A stretch of 64,000 nucleotides of DNA from Virgibacillus profundi (GTDB lineage: Bacteria; Bacillota; Bacilli; Bacillales; Amphibacillaceae): NCBI RefSeq assembly GCF_002287375.1, contig NZ_NPOA01000006.1:124001-188000 (forward strand), in the 5' to 3' direction. Positions 33,485 to 41,388 of the stretch are shown here, in pieces. Made by a program: the position numbers and the translations under genes. The notes beneath the pieces are model-generated. The model was not told the DNA's origin and searched no databases. It saw only the letters and a list, made by a program, of their open reading frames with translations. Position 1 is the stretch's first letter; each line of letters begins with the position of its first letter.

Positions 33485-35296
33485 ATGCAGGCTGAAAACA
33501 TTAAAAAAGCGATCCAGTGGAGACAGCTGATTGACGTGTTGCTTGATTCCAATCAATTTGCCGACCTTGTACTAAAGGGGGGCTATATAATCAACACGGT
33601 AACAAGGGAAATCTATGAAGCTGACGTTGCAATTAAAGGAGAACATATATTAATGGTGGGTGACACCAGTGAATTAGTAGGTAGCAAGACAAAGATTGTT
33701 GATGTACGGGGGAAGTTTATATCCCCTGGATTTATTGATTCACATATGCATTTCGAGAGCGCCATGTTAACATGTACGGAATTTTCTAGGCTTTCCATTC
33801 CAACAGGGACTACCACGTTAATTGGTGACCCGCATGAAATCGGCAACGTTCTTGGAGTTCATGGTATGCAGGAAATGATTAAAGAGGCAAAAACATTACC
33901 AAACCAGATTTATTTTACGGTTCCTTGTGCTGTACCTGATGTACCAGGGCTAGAAACAGCAGGTTTTGAAGTCAATTCAAAGCATATGGAAGAACTGCTG
34001 GATGATCCATATGTTCAGGGGATCGGTGAAATTCAAAGCTTTAGTAATATTCAACCTGTCTATGAAAATGCCCCTGAGTTGATTGATGATCTTGTTGCAG
34101 CAGTATCTTATGCAAACTGCATTGGCAAAACCGTTGAAGGAAATGCACCAGGGCTATTTGGAAAAGAACTGGCTGCACATATTATCAGTGGTGGTACACA
34201 TGTCTCCTGCCATGAAACGACGTCTAAAGAAGAAATGGTCGAGAAACTCCGGTATGGCATAAGTGTGTTTATGCGTGAAGGTTCCTCCCAAAGGAATATG
34301 GCTGAGTGTATTCGTGCAGTAACGGAAGAGGGAATGGATTCAAGGCGGGCAATCCTCGTGTCTGATGATATGGTACCAGAGGATCTGCTGAATGATGGTC
34401 ATATGAATGATATTGTCAGACGAACAATTGCGCAAGGGATAGATCCGGTAGAAGCAATCCAGATGGCAACCATTAATCCTGCAACACATTTTGGATTCAA
34501 GGATGTCGGCATACTGGCACCAGGGAAAAGAGCTAATATTGCCGTGATTGATGATCTGAACAATATGAGAATTGATCAAGTATACCTCAATGGAAAATTA
34601 GCTGCTGAAAACGGTGAGCTGACAATTAACCTTGGTTCCTATACGTATCCGGATAGTGTGAAGAATTCGGTCAAAAAAGCACCTGTGAAAGCTGAGGATC
34701 TTCATATTAATGCAAGTGGCAGTCGTGCCCGTGTGCGCTCCATTGTTGCCATTCCGGATCAAAACCTGACAGGTGCGAAGGAATTCAATTTGAATTTAGA
34801 AGGCAGTGTTGTTCAGCCATGCCTGAAGCAGGATGTACTTCCACTCATTGTTGTAGAAAGACATGGAAGAACAGGGAATATTGGAAAGGCCTTCCTGAAC
34901 GGATTTAAGCTGCAAAGTGGAGCAATCGCCGAAAGTGTTGCACATGATACACATAATATTATTGTTACAGGAACCAATTATGAAGATATGGTTACTGCTG
35001 TTAATCGGGTTATTTCCATGGACGGCGGTATTGCAATGATCAAGGATGGGAAAGTTGTTGGTGACCTGCCGCTTAGGGTAGGTGGCTTAATCACAGATGA
35101 GCTTAGTGGCAGGGAAGTGAGTGAAAAGATAGCTGAATTGACAAGATTGGCCAAGGATGAACTGGGTTGTGGTATTCATGTACCATTTATGCATCTATCT
35201 TTCTGGTCACTTGTTACAAGTCCGGAATGGAAAATTACAGATATGGGGTTAATCGATGTAAATAAGTTCGAAATACTTTCCCCTGTTGTAGAATAA
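33485..35296 (+). CDS. adenine deaminase (first copy, in BMC operon)
   Basis: 603 residues, COG1001 adenine deaminase: VRGKFISPGFIDSHMHFESA, IGDPHEIGNVLGVHGM, HVSCHETTSKEEM, VSDDMVPEDLL and C-terminal ESVAHDTHNIIVTGTN. Converts adenine to hypoxanthine and NH3. It shares the family with 47300-49054 but has an about 20-residue longer N-terminus (MQAENIKKAIQWRQLIDVLL), amphipathic in appearance. 10 bp after the vertex protein gene. An alternative is a different cyclic amidine substrate, such as aminoimidazole. Confidence 0.85.
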   Translation: MQAENIKKAIQWRQLIDVLLDSNQFADLVLKGGYIINTVTREIYEADVAIKGEHILMVGDTSELVGSKTKIVDVRGKFISPGFIDSHMHFESAMLTCTEFSRLSIPTGTTTLIGDPHEIGNVLGVHGMQEMIKEAKTLPNQIYFTVPCAVPDVPGLETAGFEVNSKHMEELLDDPYVQGIGEIQSFSNIQPVYENAPELIDDLVAAVSYANCIGKTVEGNAPGLFGKELAAHIISGGTHVSCHETTSKEEMVEKLRYGISVFMREGSSQRNMAECIRAVTEEGMDSRRAILVSDDMVPEDLLNDGHMNDIVRRTIAQGIDPVEAIQMATINPATHFGFKDVGILAPGKRANIAVIDDLNNMRIDQVYLNGKLAAENGELTINLGSYTYPDSVKNSVKKAPVKAEDLHINASGSRARVRSIVAIPDQNLTGAKEFNLNLEGSVVQPCLKQDVLPLIVVERHGRTGNIGKAFLNGFKLQSGAIAESVAHDTHNIIVTGTNYEDMVTAVNRVISMDGGIAMIKDGKVVGDLPLRVGGLITDELSGREVSEKIAELTRLAKDELGCGIHVPFMHLSFWSLVTSPEWKITDMGLIDVNKFEILSPVVE

Positions 35297-35307
35297 GGAG
35301 GTTTATC

Positions 35308-35991
35308 ATGGCTGTTAGATTAGTCGATCTCACACAGGAAATTTATCAGGGTATGCCGGTTTTCCCACTGCATCAGCCAACATTGATTTTCCCAAATCTT
35401 ACCCATGAAGAAAGCAGGGAAAAGGTTGGATTTGAATTTGCAACAAACAATCTATTAATTAATGAGCATGGGCCAACACATACGGATGCAACCTACGAAT
35501 TTGATCCAAATGGAAAATATATCAATGAAATGCCACTGGAATACTTTTATGGTCCGGCTGTATGTCTTGATCTTTCACATGTATCCCCCGATGAGTACAT
35601 AACACCAGGAGAATTAGAGGGAGCATTAAAGCGCTCACAGCAGGTGCTGGAAAAGGGCGATATTGTCCTGCTTTATACCGGACATTACAATCGTAAATAT
35701 GGAACTGATGAATGGCTGACACGCTACACAGGACTTGATTATGATGGGGCACGGTGGCTGGCTGAGAAAGGTGTTGTCAATATCGGCATTGATGCACCTG
35801 CGATTGATAATCCAAAAGATACTAAATTCTCCGGACATCTTGTCTGCAGAGAATACGGTATGTCAAATACTGAAAATCTGGCTAATTTGAATGAAATTGC
35901 TGACAAAAGGTTTCTTTATTTCGGATTGCCTTTAAAAATTAGAAAAGGTACGGGCTCACCGATAAGGGCTGTCGCTGTATTTATTGATTAA
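35308..35991 (+). CDS. cyclase/kynurenine-formamidase-like hydrolase in BMC operon
   Basis: 227 residues, PF04199. Metal motif in NEHGPTHTDATYEFD (H-x-x-x-H-x-D), plus GIDAPAIDNPKDTKFSGHL. Family hydrolyses amides and lactams with Mn/Zn. In this operon it could open 4-imidazolone to formiminoglycine, or cleave a formyl/formimino group; not established. RBS AAGGAGG, 11 bp after adenine deaminase. Only distant from the S-box cyclase at 13708. Confidence 0.85.
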   Translation: MAVRLVDLTQEIYQGMPVFPLHQPTLIFPNLTHEESREKVGFEFATNNLLINEHGPTHTDATYEFDPNGKYINEMPLEYFYGPAVCLDLSHVSPDEYITPGELEGALKRSQQVLEKGDIVLLYTGHYNRKYGTDEWLTRYTGLDYDGARWLAEKGVVNIGIDAPAIDNPKDTKFSGHLVCREYGMSNTENLANLNEIADKRFLYFGLPLKIRKGTGSPIRAVAVFID

Positions 35992-36017
35992 GTAATGGAG
36001 AGGAGTGTGTGTGAAAT

Positions 36018-36635
36018 TTGGTTTCTTCACAGCAAAAAGTTAGAGAAGAAATACTAATTCCGCCATATGAAGGCAGAAGCGCTTTATTAAAACCAGGGGA
36101 AGAATTGATTATTATTGATTTGGATGGTAAGCAGGTCGGGGATTTTGTATGTTTCAACAGGCATGATGCAAAAGAGTTCGTATCACCAGTCCATATGAGA
36201 GCATCGCTCAGCAGTATCCGGCTAAAAATTGGTGATGGGCTGTACAGTAATAAACGTCGTCCATTGATGACTTTTACCGGAGATACTGTTGGAAAACACG
36301 ATTTCTTTTTTCCTGCATGTGACTACTATCGATACAAAGTAGATTATGGATCTGAAGATCATCCAAACTGTCATGATAATCTAAAAAATGCTTTGAAGGA
36401 TTATGGTCTTGAAAATGAGCCGGTACCTGATCCGATCAATCTGTTTATGAACAATGTACTGAACGAAGCGGGAGATTACGAGATTAATGAACCATTATCC
36501 AAGCCAGGTGATTATGTTCGTCTGAAAGCTTTGGAAGAAGTGGTGATAGCATGCTCAACCTGTTCCCAGGATATGGCCCCTGTCAATGGATGGAAAGTAA
36601 CCTCTTTGAAAATGCAGATATTGGAGGCGGACTAA
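36018..36635 (+). CDS. DUF1989 protein (urea-carboxylase-associated / deiminase family)
   Basis: 205 residues, TTG start behind AGAGGAG. Seen: KPGEELIIIDLDGKQVGDFV, YSNKRRPLMTFTGDTVGKHD, metal-type Cys/His sites FFPACDYYRYK and HPNCHDNL, PDPINLFMNN, SRPGDYV-like KPGDYVRLKA, CSTCSQDM and VNG. DUF1989 relatives CgdA/CgdB are carboxyguanidine deiminases, so an amidine deiminase acting on formiminoglycine or an aminoimidazole is plausible. No urea carboxylase in the window. The next gene starts immediately after its stop. Confidence 0.8.
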   Translation: MVSSQQKVREEILIPPYEGRSALLKPGEELIIIDLDGKQVGDFVCFNRHDAKEFVSPVHMRASLSSIRLKIGDGLYSNKRRPLMTFTGDTVGKHDFFFPACDYYRYKVDYGSEDHPNCHDNLKNALKDYGLENEPVPDPINLFMNNVLNEAGDYEINEPLSKPGDYVRLKALEEVVIACSTCSQDMAPVNGWKVTSLKMQILEAD

Positions 36636-37781
36636 ATGGATGCTGTCCACTTTCTACAGGAAATGATTAGGATTGATAGTTCCAATCCTCCTGGAAATGA
36701 ACATGAAGTTGCTAAACTATTAGCTGAAAGATGTGAGAAAACAGGTATCCCTTATACTATATCCCGAGTTGAATCGAACCGAAGCAATTTCAGAATCAAA
36801 TTAAACGGAGAAGGGAAAGGAAAACTTCTTTTTTGTGGCCATATGGATACAGTTCAGCCTGGTGAGCAGCCTTGGAAGCATTCTCCATTTTCAGGAGAAC
36901 TGGAAGGTGACAGGCTTTACGGTCGCGGGGCATCAGATATGAAAAGCGGTCTCTGTGCCATGTTTCTTGCCATTGAATCCTTGTATAAAGAACAGAAACA
37001 GCTACCCAAAGATATCATTTTTCTCGCAACAGCAGGGGAAGAAGTGGATAGCTGTGGTGCCCGTCAGTATTTGAAGGAAGACAGTTTAGATGATGTAGAG
37101 GCAATAGTAATTGGGGAGCCAACAAATGAAAAAATAGTCGTTGGTCATAAAGGTGCCCTGTGGCTTGAAATCATTTTAAGTGGAAAGACGGCACATGGGG
37201 CTATGCCGGAAAGTGGAATTAATGCAGTGGAATGGATGCGGCCTGTTATGGAAATGGTGGAATCTTTAAAGTCAAAATGGAAAATTTCCAGTGTACCCCT
37301 TGGCGAAAGCAGTCTGGCTATAACAAAATTAAATGGAGGAGTGCAAACAAACGTTATTCCCGATCGCTCCAGTATGCATGTTGACATTAGGTCAATTCCT
37401 CCACAATCACACGATGAACTACTCACTGAAATAAACCAAAATCTCCATGAAATATTTTCAGCCATAGATGCTCCTGATTTTCACATAAATAAGTTATTGG
37501 ATCGGCCATCAATTTTAACTGAAAAAGCGAGTACGATCATAACTACAGCCTCAAGGTTAAAAGGTCAGGATTCAGTTTATGGTGTTTCCTATTATACAGA
37601 TGGCGCTGTTCTGAATCCGGATAGTAAAATTCCAACGCTGATATACGGACCTGGAGATGAAAGATTTGCACATCAACCTAATGAATATGTAGATGTACAT
37701 GCATATTTGCGATCCATCGACTTTTACAAGGAATTAGCAATCAGATTCAGCTCAGTATCCACTAATATGATAGAAAAATAA
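36636..37781 (+). CDS. M20 family deacylase (ArgE/DapE-like)
   Basis: 381 residues. Zinc motifs FCGHMDTVQPG, GRGASDMKSGLCAM, catalytic AGEEVDSCGARQYL, IGEPTNEKIVVGHKG, and late DERFAHQPNEYVD. Dimerisation domain around 170-285. Hydrolyses N-acyl amino acids; here N-formyl- or N-formiminoglycine is a reasonable substrate because the route should end in glycine and a one-carbon unit. Last gene of the contiguous BMC run; start codon abuts the DUF1989 stop. Confidence 0.85.
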   Translation: MDAVHFLQEMIRIDSSNPPGNEHEVAKLLAERCEKTGIPYTISRVESNRSNFRIKLNGEGKGKLLFCGHMDTVQPGEQPWKHSPFSGELEGDRLYGRGASDMKSGLCAMFLAIESLYKEQKQLPKDIIFLATAGEEVDSCGARQYLKEDSLDDVEAIVIGEPTNEKIVVGHKGALWLEIILSGKTAHGAMPESGINAVEWMRPVMEMVESLKSKWKISSVPLGESSLAITKLNGGVQTNVIPDRSSMHVDIRSIPPQSHDELLTEINQNLHEIFSAIDAPDFHINKLLDRPSILTEKASTIITTASRLKGQDSVYGVSYYTDGAVLNPDSKIPTLIYGPGDERFAHQPNEYVDVHAYLRSIDFYKELAIRFSSVSTNMIEK

Positions 37782-37850
37782 AGGGTTTTCCGTAAATAGA
37801 ACGAATTAAGGAATAAAGTTAGATAATCGTTTAATGAGTGGGGGAATGAC

Positions 37851-39191
37851 ATGTCAAGTGTGTTAATTAAAAATGCGCAGATCATTACGATGAATTCACG
37901 AGAAGAGATTATTCATGGTGACTTGTATATTGAAGATGACATCATTAAACAGGTTGGTGGAGATTTAGGTTCTGAGACGGATCAGGTTATTGATGCAAAA
38001 AATAAAACGGTTATTCCGGGTTTTATCCAGACACACATACATCTTTGTCAGACATTATTTCGGGGCCAGGCTGATGATCTGGAATTAATGGACTGGCTGC
38101 AGAAAAAAATATGGCCACTTGAAGCTTCCCATGATGAGGAATCAAGCTATTATTCAGCAATGCTCGGCCTGGGTGAATTAATTCAGAGTGGGACAACAAC
38201 TATTGTTGATATGGAAACAGTTAATCATGCTGACGCTGCATTTCAGGCAATGGCTGAGAGTGGCATACGCTGTCTCTCCGGAAAAGTGATGATGGATATG
38301 GGTGATGATATTCCTGAATTGCTTAAAGAAGATACAGCAAAATCAATTCAGCAAAGTGTCGACCTGCTGGAAAAATGGCATCAGTATGACAATGGCCGAA
38401 TACAATATGCTTTTTGCCCGCGCTTTGTCGTTTCATGTACTGAAGAACTGCTGACTGCAGTACGTGATTTATCCAAATATTACAATGTAAAGGTACACAC
38501 ACATGCTTCTGAAAATAGAGGGGAAATAAAAATTGTAGAGATGCAAAGAGGGATGAGAAATGTTGTTTATCTCGATAAACTGGGATTGGCTAACGAAAAT
38601 CTTATCCTGGCACATTGTGTATGGCTTGATGATGAAGAAAAAAGGATCATTAAAGAGCGTGGAATAAAGATGAGTCATTGTCCAGGCTCCAATTTGAAAT
38701 TGGCCTCTGGTATTGCGGATATACCCGATATGCTTGATATGGACGCAAATATTAGTTTGGGAGCGGACGGGGCACCTTGTAACAATAATCTTGATATGTT
38801 TAATGAGATGCGGTTAGCTTCTTTAATTCAAAAGCCGAAGCATGGCCCAACGGCAATGGATGCAAGATCTGTATTTCGCATGGCGACAATTGGAGGCGCG
38901 AAGGCTGTTGGTATGGCTGATCAAATCGGAAGTATTGAAGTAGGAAAAAAAGCAGACATAGCCATTTTGGATTTGTTCAAATTTCATACGTATCCATCAT
39001 ATGACGTTGATCCTATTTCGAGAATTGTCTATTCCGCTACAAGGGCAGATGTTGACACAACGATAATTAATGGCAAGATTGTCATGGAAAAAAGCAATGT
39101 AAAAACAATCAACAAAGAGCTTGTCCTGCATGAAGCAAATAAATCGATTAAAAGACTATTAAAACGCATTCCTTCGATTGCAAAAGTTTAA
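37851..39191 (+). CDS. amidohydrolase, guanine/deoxyadenosine-deaminase-like (SsnA/MtaD group)
   Basis: 446 residues. Mononuclear-metal deaminase motifs: IQTHIHLCQTLFRGQADDLE, KVHTHASEN, LILAHCVWL, SLGADGAPCNNNLDMF. Members deaminate guanine, 8-oxoguanine, S-adenosylhomocysteine or 5'-deoxyadenosine. It precedes the xdh genes by 235 bp, so guanine to xanthine is the most useful activity here; 4-aminoimidazole deamination is a second option. ATG 37851 after GGGGGAATG. Confidence 0.82.
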   Translation: MSSVLIKNAQIITMNSREEIIHGDLYIEDDIIKQVGGDLGSETDQVIDAKNKTVIPGFIQTHIHLCQTLFRGQADDLELMDWLQKKIWPLEASHDEESSYYSAMLGLGELIQSGTTTIVDMETVNHADAAFQAMAESGIRCLSGKVMMDMGDDIPELLKEDTAKSIQQSVDLLEKWHQYDNGRIQYAFCPRFVVSCTEELLTAVRDLSKYYNVKVHTHASENRGEIKIVEMQRGMRNVVYLDKLGLANENLILAHCVWLDDEEKRIIKERGIKMSHCPGSNLKLASGIADIPDMLDMDANISLGADGAPCNNNLDMFNEMRLASLIQKPKHGPTAMDARSVFRMATIGGAKAVGMADQIGSIEVGKKADIAILDLFKFHTYPSYDVDPISRIVYSATRADVDTTIINGKIVMEKSNVKTINKELVLHEANKSIKRLLKRIPSIAKV

Positions 39192-39223
39192 AAAGCAAAT
39201 CCTTCATTATATATATAAATCCA

Positions 39224-39290
39224 TTTTCGTATAACTCCACTATTCGGTGTGGGGGTCTCTACAGGGAACCGTAAACCTTGGCTACGAAAA
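39224..39290 (+). promoter_or_regulatory. purine (guanine-family) riboswitch aptamer, variant
   Basis: P1 TTTTCGTA/TACGAAAA (8 bp), J1/2 TAA, P2 CTCCAC/GTGGGG with loop TATTCGG, J2/3 GTCTCTAC, P3 with loop AACCGTAAA, J3/1 ending GGC before TACG. Loop GG and CC can form the L2-L3 kissing pairs. By xpt numbering U22, U47, U51 and C74 are kept (C74 = guanine/xanthine/hypoxanthine type), while U48 is C and A73 is G. It precedes the xanthine dehydrogenase genes. Confidence 0.85.
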
Positions 39291-39328
39291 AGGCGCTTCC
39301 ATATGGGAAGAATCTTTTTTTGCAGCTT
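39287..39328 (+). terminator. purine-riboswitch expression platform
   Basis: AAAAAGG-cg-CTTCC pairs with GGAAG-aat-CTTTTTTT. The A-run is also the 3' strand of aptamer P1, so ligand-bound P1 should weaken this terminator (an ON switch). Confidence 0.5.
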
Positions 39329-39425
39329 CTGAGACCTACCTGCATTATATTTCATGTCTATGATTCTTTCCTGAATTTCTAAAATATTTTTCAAATTTAA
39401 TAGAAAATGTAAGGAGGCTGTTAAC

Positions 39426-39914
39426 TTGAAAAAAATTCATTTTAAAGTGAATGGAGAAGAACTTTCGGTCACATGTCCACCTGCTAAGACGTTATTGGAT
39501 GTATTGCGGGATGAGTTCGATCTGACAGGCAGTAAGGAATGCTGTGGTAAAGGTGAATGTGGTTCGTGTACTGTACTAATCGATGGCAAATCAGTATGCT
39601 CCTGTCTGGTACTTGCAGGGCAAGCAGAAAATGCAAGCATTACAACAGTAGAAGGCGTCGGTTTAATAGGGAAAATGGATGTCCTGCAAGAAGCTTTTTC
39701 AGATGAGGGTGCCACACAATGCGGATATTGTACACCAGGTTTCATTGTAAGTGCGAGGGCCTTTTTGGATAGCATTGATTATATTCCAACAGATGATGAA
39801 ATTAAAACAGCACTTGGCGGGAATCTTTGTCGTTGTACAGGCTATACAAAAATAATTAAAGCAGTACAGACTGCCGCCAGGAAACAGTATGCAACCGAGG
39901 AAACTGTGGTTTGA
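39426..39914 (+). CDS. xanthine dehydrogenase, 2Fe-2S subunit
   Basis: 162 residues from TTG 39426 (AAGGAGG upstream). First cluster GSKECCGKGECGSCTVLIDG with a fourth Cys in SVCSCLV; second cluster ATQCGYCTPGF and NLCRCTGYTKI. Small electron-transfer subunit of three-subunit molybdenum hydroxylases. Next gene overlaps its stop by 4 bases. Confidence 0.94.
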   Translation: MKKIHFKVNGEELSVTCPPAKTLLDVLRDEFDLTGSKECCGKGECGSCTVLIDGKSVCSCLVLAGQAENASITTVEGVGLIGKMDVLQEAFSDEGATQCGYCTPGFIVSARAFLDSIDYIPTDDEIKTALGGNLCRCTGYTKIIKAVQTAARKQYATEETVV

Positions 39915-40513
39915 CAAATAGTGGAGTTTCCGCAATTATGCTTGCAGCCGGGCTTTCCAGTCGGATGGGAACATTAAAGGCATTACTGCCATGGCAAGGG
40001 ATTCCTCTGATCCAATTTCAAATTGAACAAATGCAAAAAGCCGGGATAAATGAAATTATCATCGTGCTTGGTTATCAGGCAGAGCAATTGCGGGAAATTA
40101 CTGCTAATTATGATGTGATTACTGTAACCAATAAAAATTATGAACAAGGAAAAAGCTCATCCATTCGAAAAGGAGCAGCATATATCAAGGAGGATACGGA
40201 AGGTGTTTTTGTTTCGGCAGTAGACCAGCCTGTATCAAGCCATACACTCAGAAAACTATCAAACCATTTAAAAAAGGTACATGCCAAAGCGGTCATTCCG
40301 GTCTATCAAAATAAACACGGACATCCAATTTTATTTCATGGAAGTTTAAAAACAAACCTGTTAGCAGTAAATGAAAAAACGAAAGGACTGCGAAATGTTA
40401 TCAGGGAACACTCCAATCAGATAGCATATTTACCTGTTAATGATTCAGATGTCTTATTAAACTTTAACAATCCTGATGATTATATGAATAGCTTGCAAGG
40501 GGGTTTGAAATGA
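39911..40513 (+). CDS. molybdenum-cofactor nucleotidyltransferase (MocA/PucB-like)
   Basis: 200 residues with the MobA/NTP-transferase signature AIMLAAGLSSRMGTLKALLP and SAVDQPVSS, HGHPILFHGSL. Transfers CMP or GMP to molybdopterin for the hydroxylase. TTG start overlapping the previous stop; overlaps the next gene by 4 bases. The B. subtilis puc operon has the same type of gene (pucB). Confidence 0.88.
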   Translation: MTNSGVSAIMLAAGLSSRMGTLKALLPWQGIPLIQFQIEQMQKAGINEIIIVLGYQAEQLREITANYDVITVTNKNYEQGKSSSIRKGAAYIKEDTEGVFVSAVDQPVSSHTLRKLSNHLKKVHAKAVIPVYQNKHGHPILFHGSLKTNLLAVNEKTKGLRNVIREHSNQIAYLPVNDSDVLLNFNNPDDYMNSLQGGLK

Positions 40514-41388
40514 GAGTTTCAGAGATTGATATGTTTTCACCGTCATCTGTTGAGGAATGCTTATATTTTCTTCGTGATCAAGATCGACCGTCACGAATTC
40601 TCGCAGGAGGAACAGACGCAGTTGTTCGGATGAAGGATGGTGCCTGGCTTCCAGATATTTGGATAAATATTAACCAACTAAATGCATTACGTTATATTCG
40701 CTTGGAGAACAATGGAATCCATATAGGTCCATTAACCAGCCACACAGATATTGTTAAGTCAGAACTACTTCAGGAAAAAGCAGATGTATTAGTCGGAGCT
40801 TCCAAAGAAGTTGGGGCAATTCAATTGCAAAACATGGGGACAATTGGAGGGAATCTTGGTACAGCCTCGCCGGCTGGTGATACAATTCCTGCTTTATTTG
40901 TACTGGATGCACAAATTGAACTCAGCTCATTTAATGAAAAAAGAGTCGTTCCAATCAACGAATTTTTTACAGGACCTGGAAAAACACTGCAAAAGCAGGA
41001 TGAAATGATTACAAATATTATCATACATCCACAAGCAGCTAATGAGATTGGAATATTTGAAAAGCTTGGTCCCAGAAAAGCTCAGTCAATCTCTATTGTC
41101 AATGTTGCAATCTCTTTAAAAATGGGTAGTAACCCTCGTGAATGCCTGGATGGGAAAATTGCATTTGGCTCTGTTGGACCAACAATTATTCGGTCAAAAA
41201 AATGCGAAAAAATGCTCTCCCTTGGCCCACTGGATGACATAGCGATTCAGGATATTTCCGGTGCCGCCTGGAAAGAGGTTATGCCAATATCAGATGTTAG
41301 AGCAAGTGCTAAATATAGACGAAGTATGGCAAGTGCTTTATTGGAGAGAGGTTTATATCGTCTGATGAAGAGGTGGGATGAAAGATGA
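40510..41388 (+). CDS. xanthine dehydrogenase, FAD-binding subunit
   Basis: 292 residues, PCMH-type FAD domain: SRILAGGTDAVVRMKDGAWL, and TIGGNLGTASPAGDTIPALF, then CO-dehydrogenase C-terminal domain with VRASAKYRRSMASALL. Carries electrons from the Fe-S clusters to NAD+. ATGA overlaps on both sides. Confidence 0.93.
   Translation: MRVSEIDMFSPSSVEECLYFLRDQDRPSRILAGGTDAVVRMKDGAWLPDIWININQLNALRYIRLENNGIHIGPLTSHTDIVKSELLQEKADVLVGASKEVGAIQLQNMGTIGGNLGTASPAGDTIPALFVLDAQIELSSFNEKRVVPINEFFTGPGKTLQKQDEMITNIIIHPQAANEIGIFEKLGPRKAQSISIVNVAISLKMGSNPRECLDGKIAFGSVGPTIIRSKKCEKMLSLGPLDDIAIQDISGAAWKEVMPISDVRASAKYRRSMASALLERGLYRLMKRWDER

Noticed and set aside
39188-39394. 68-codon minus-strand ORF between deaminase and xdh genes
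   Set aside because: Occupies the purine riboswitch and its terminator; no ribosome site.
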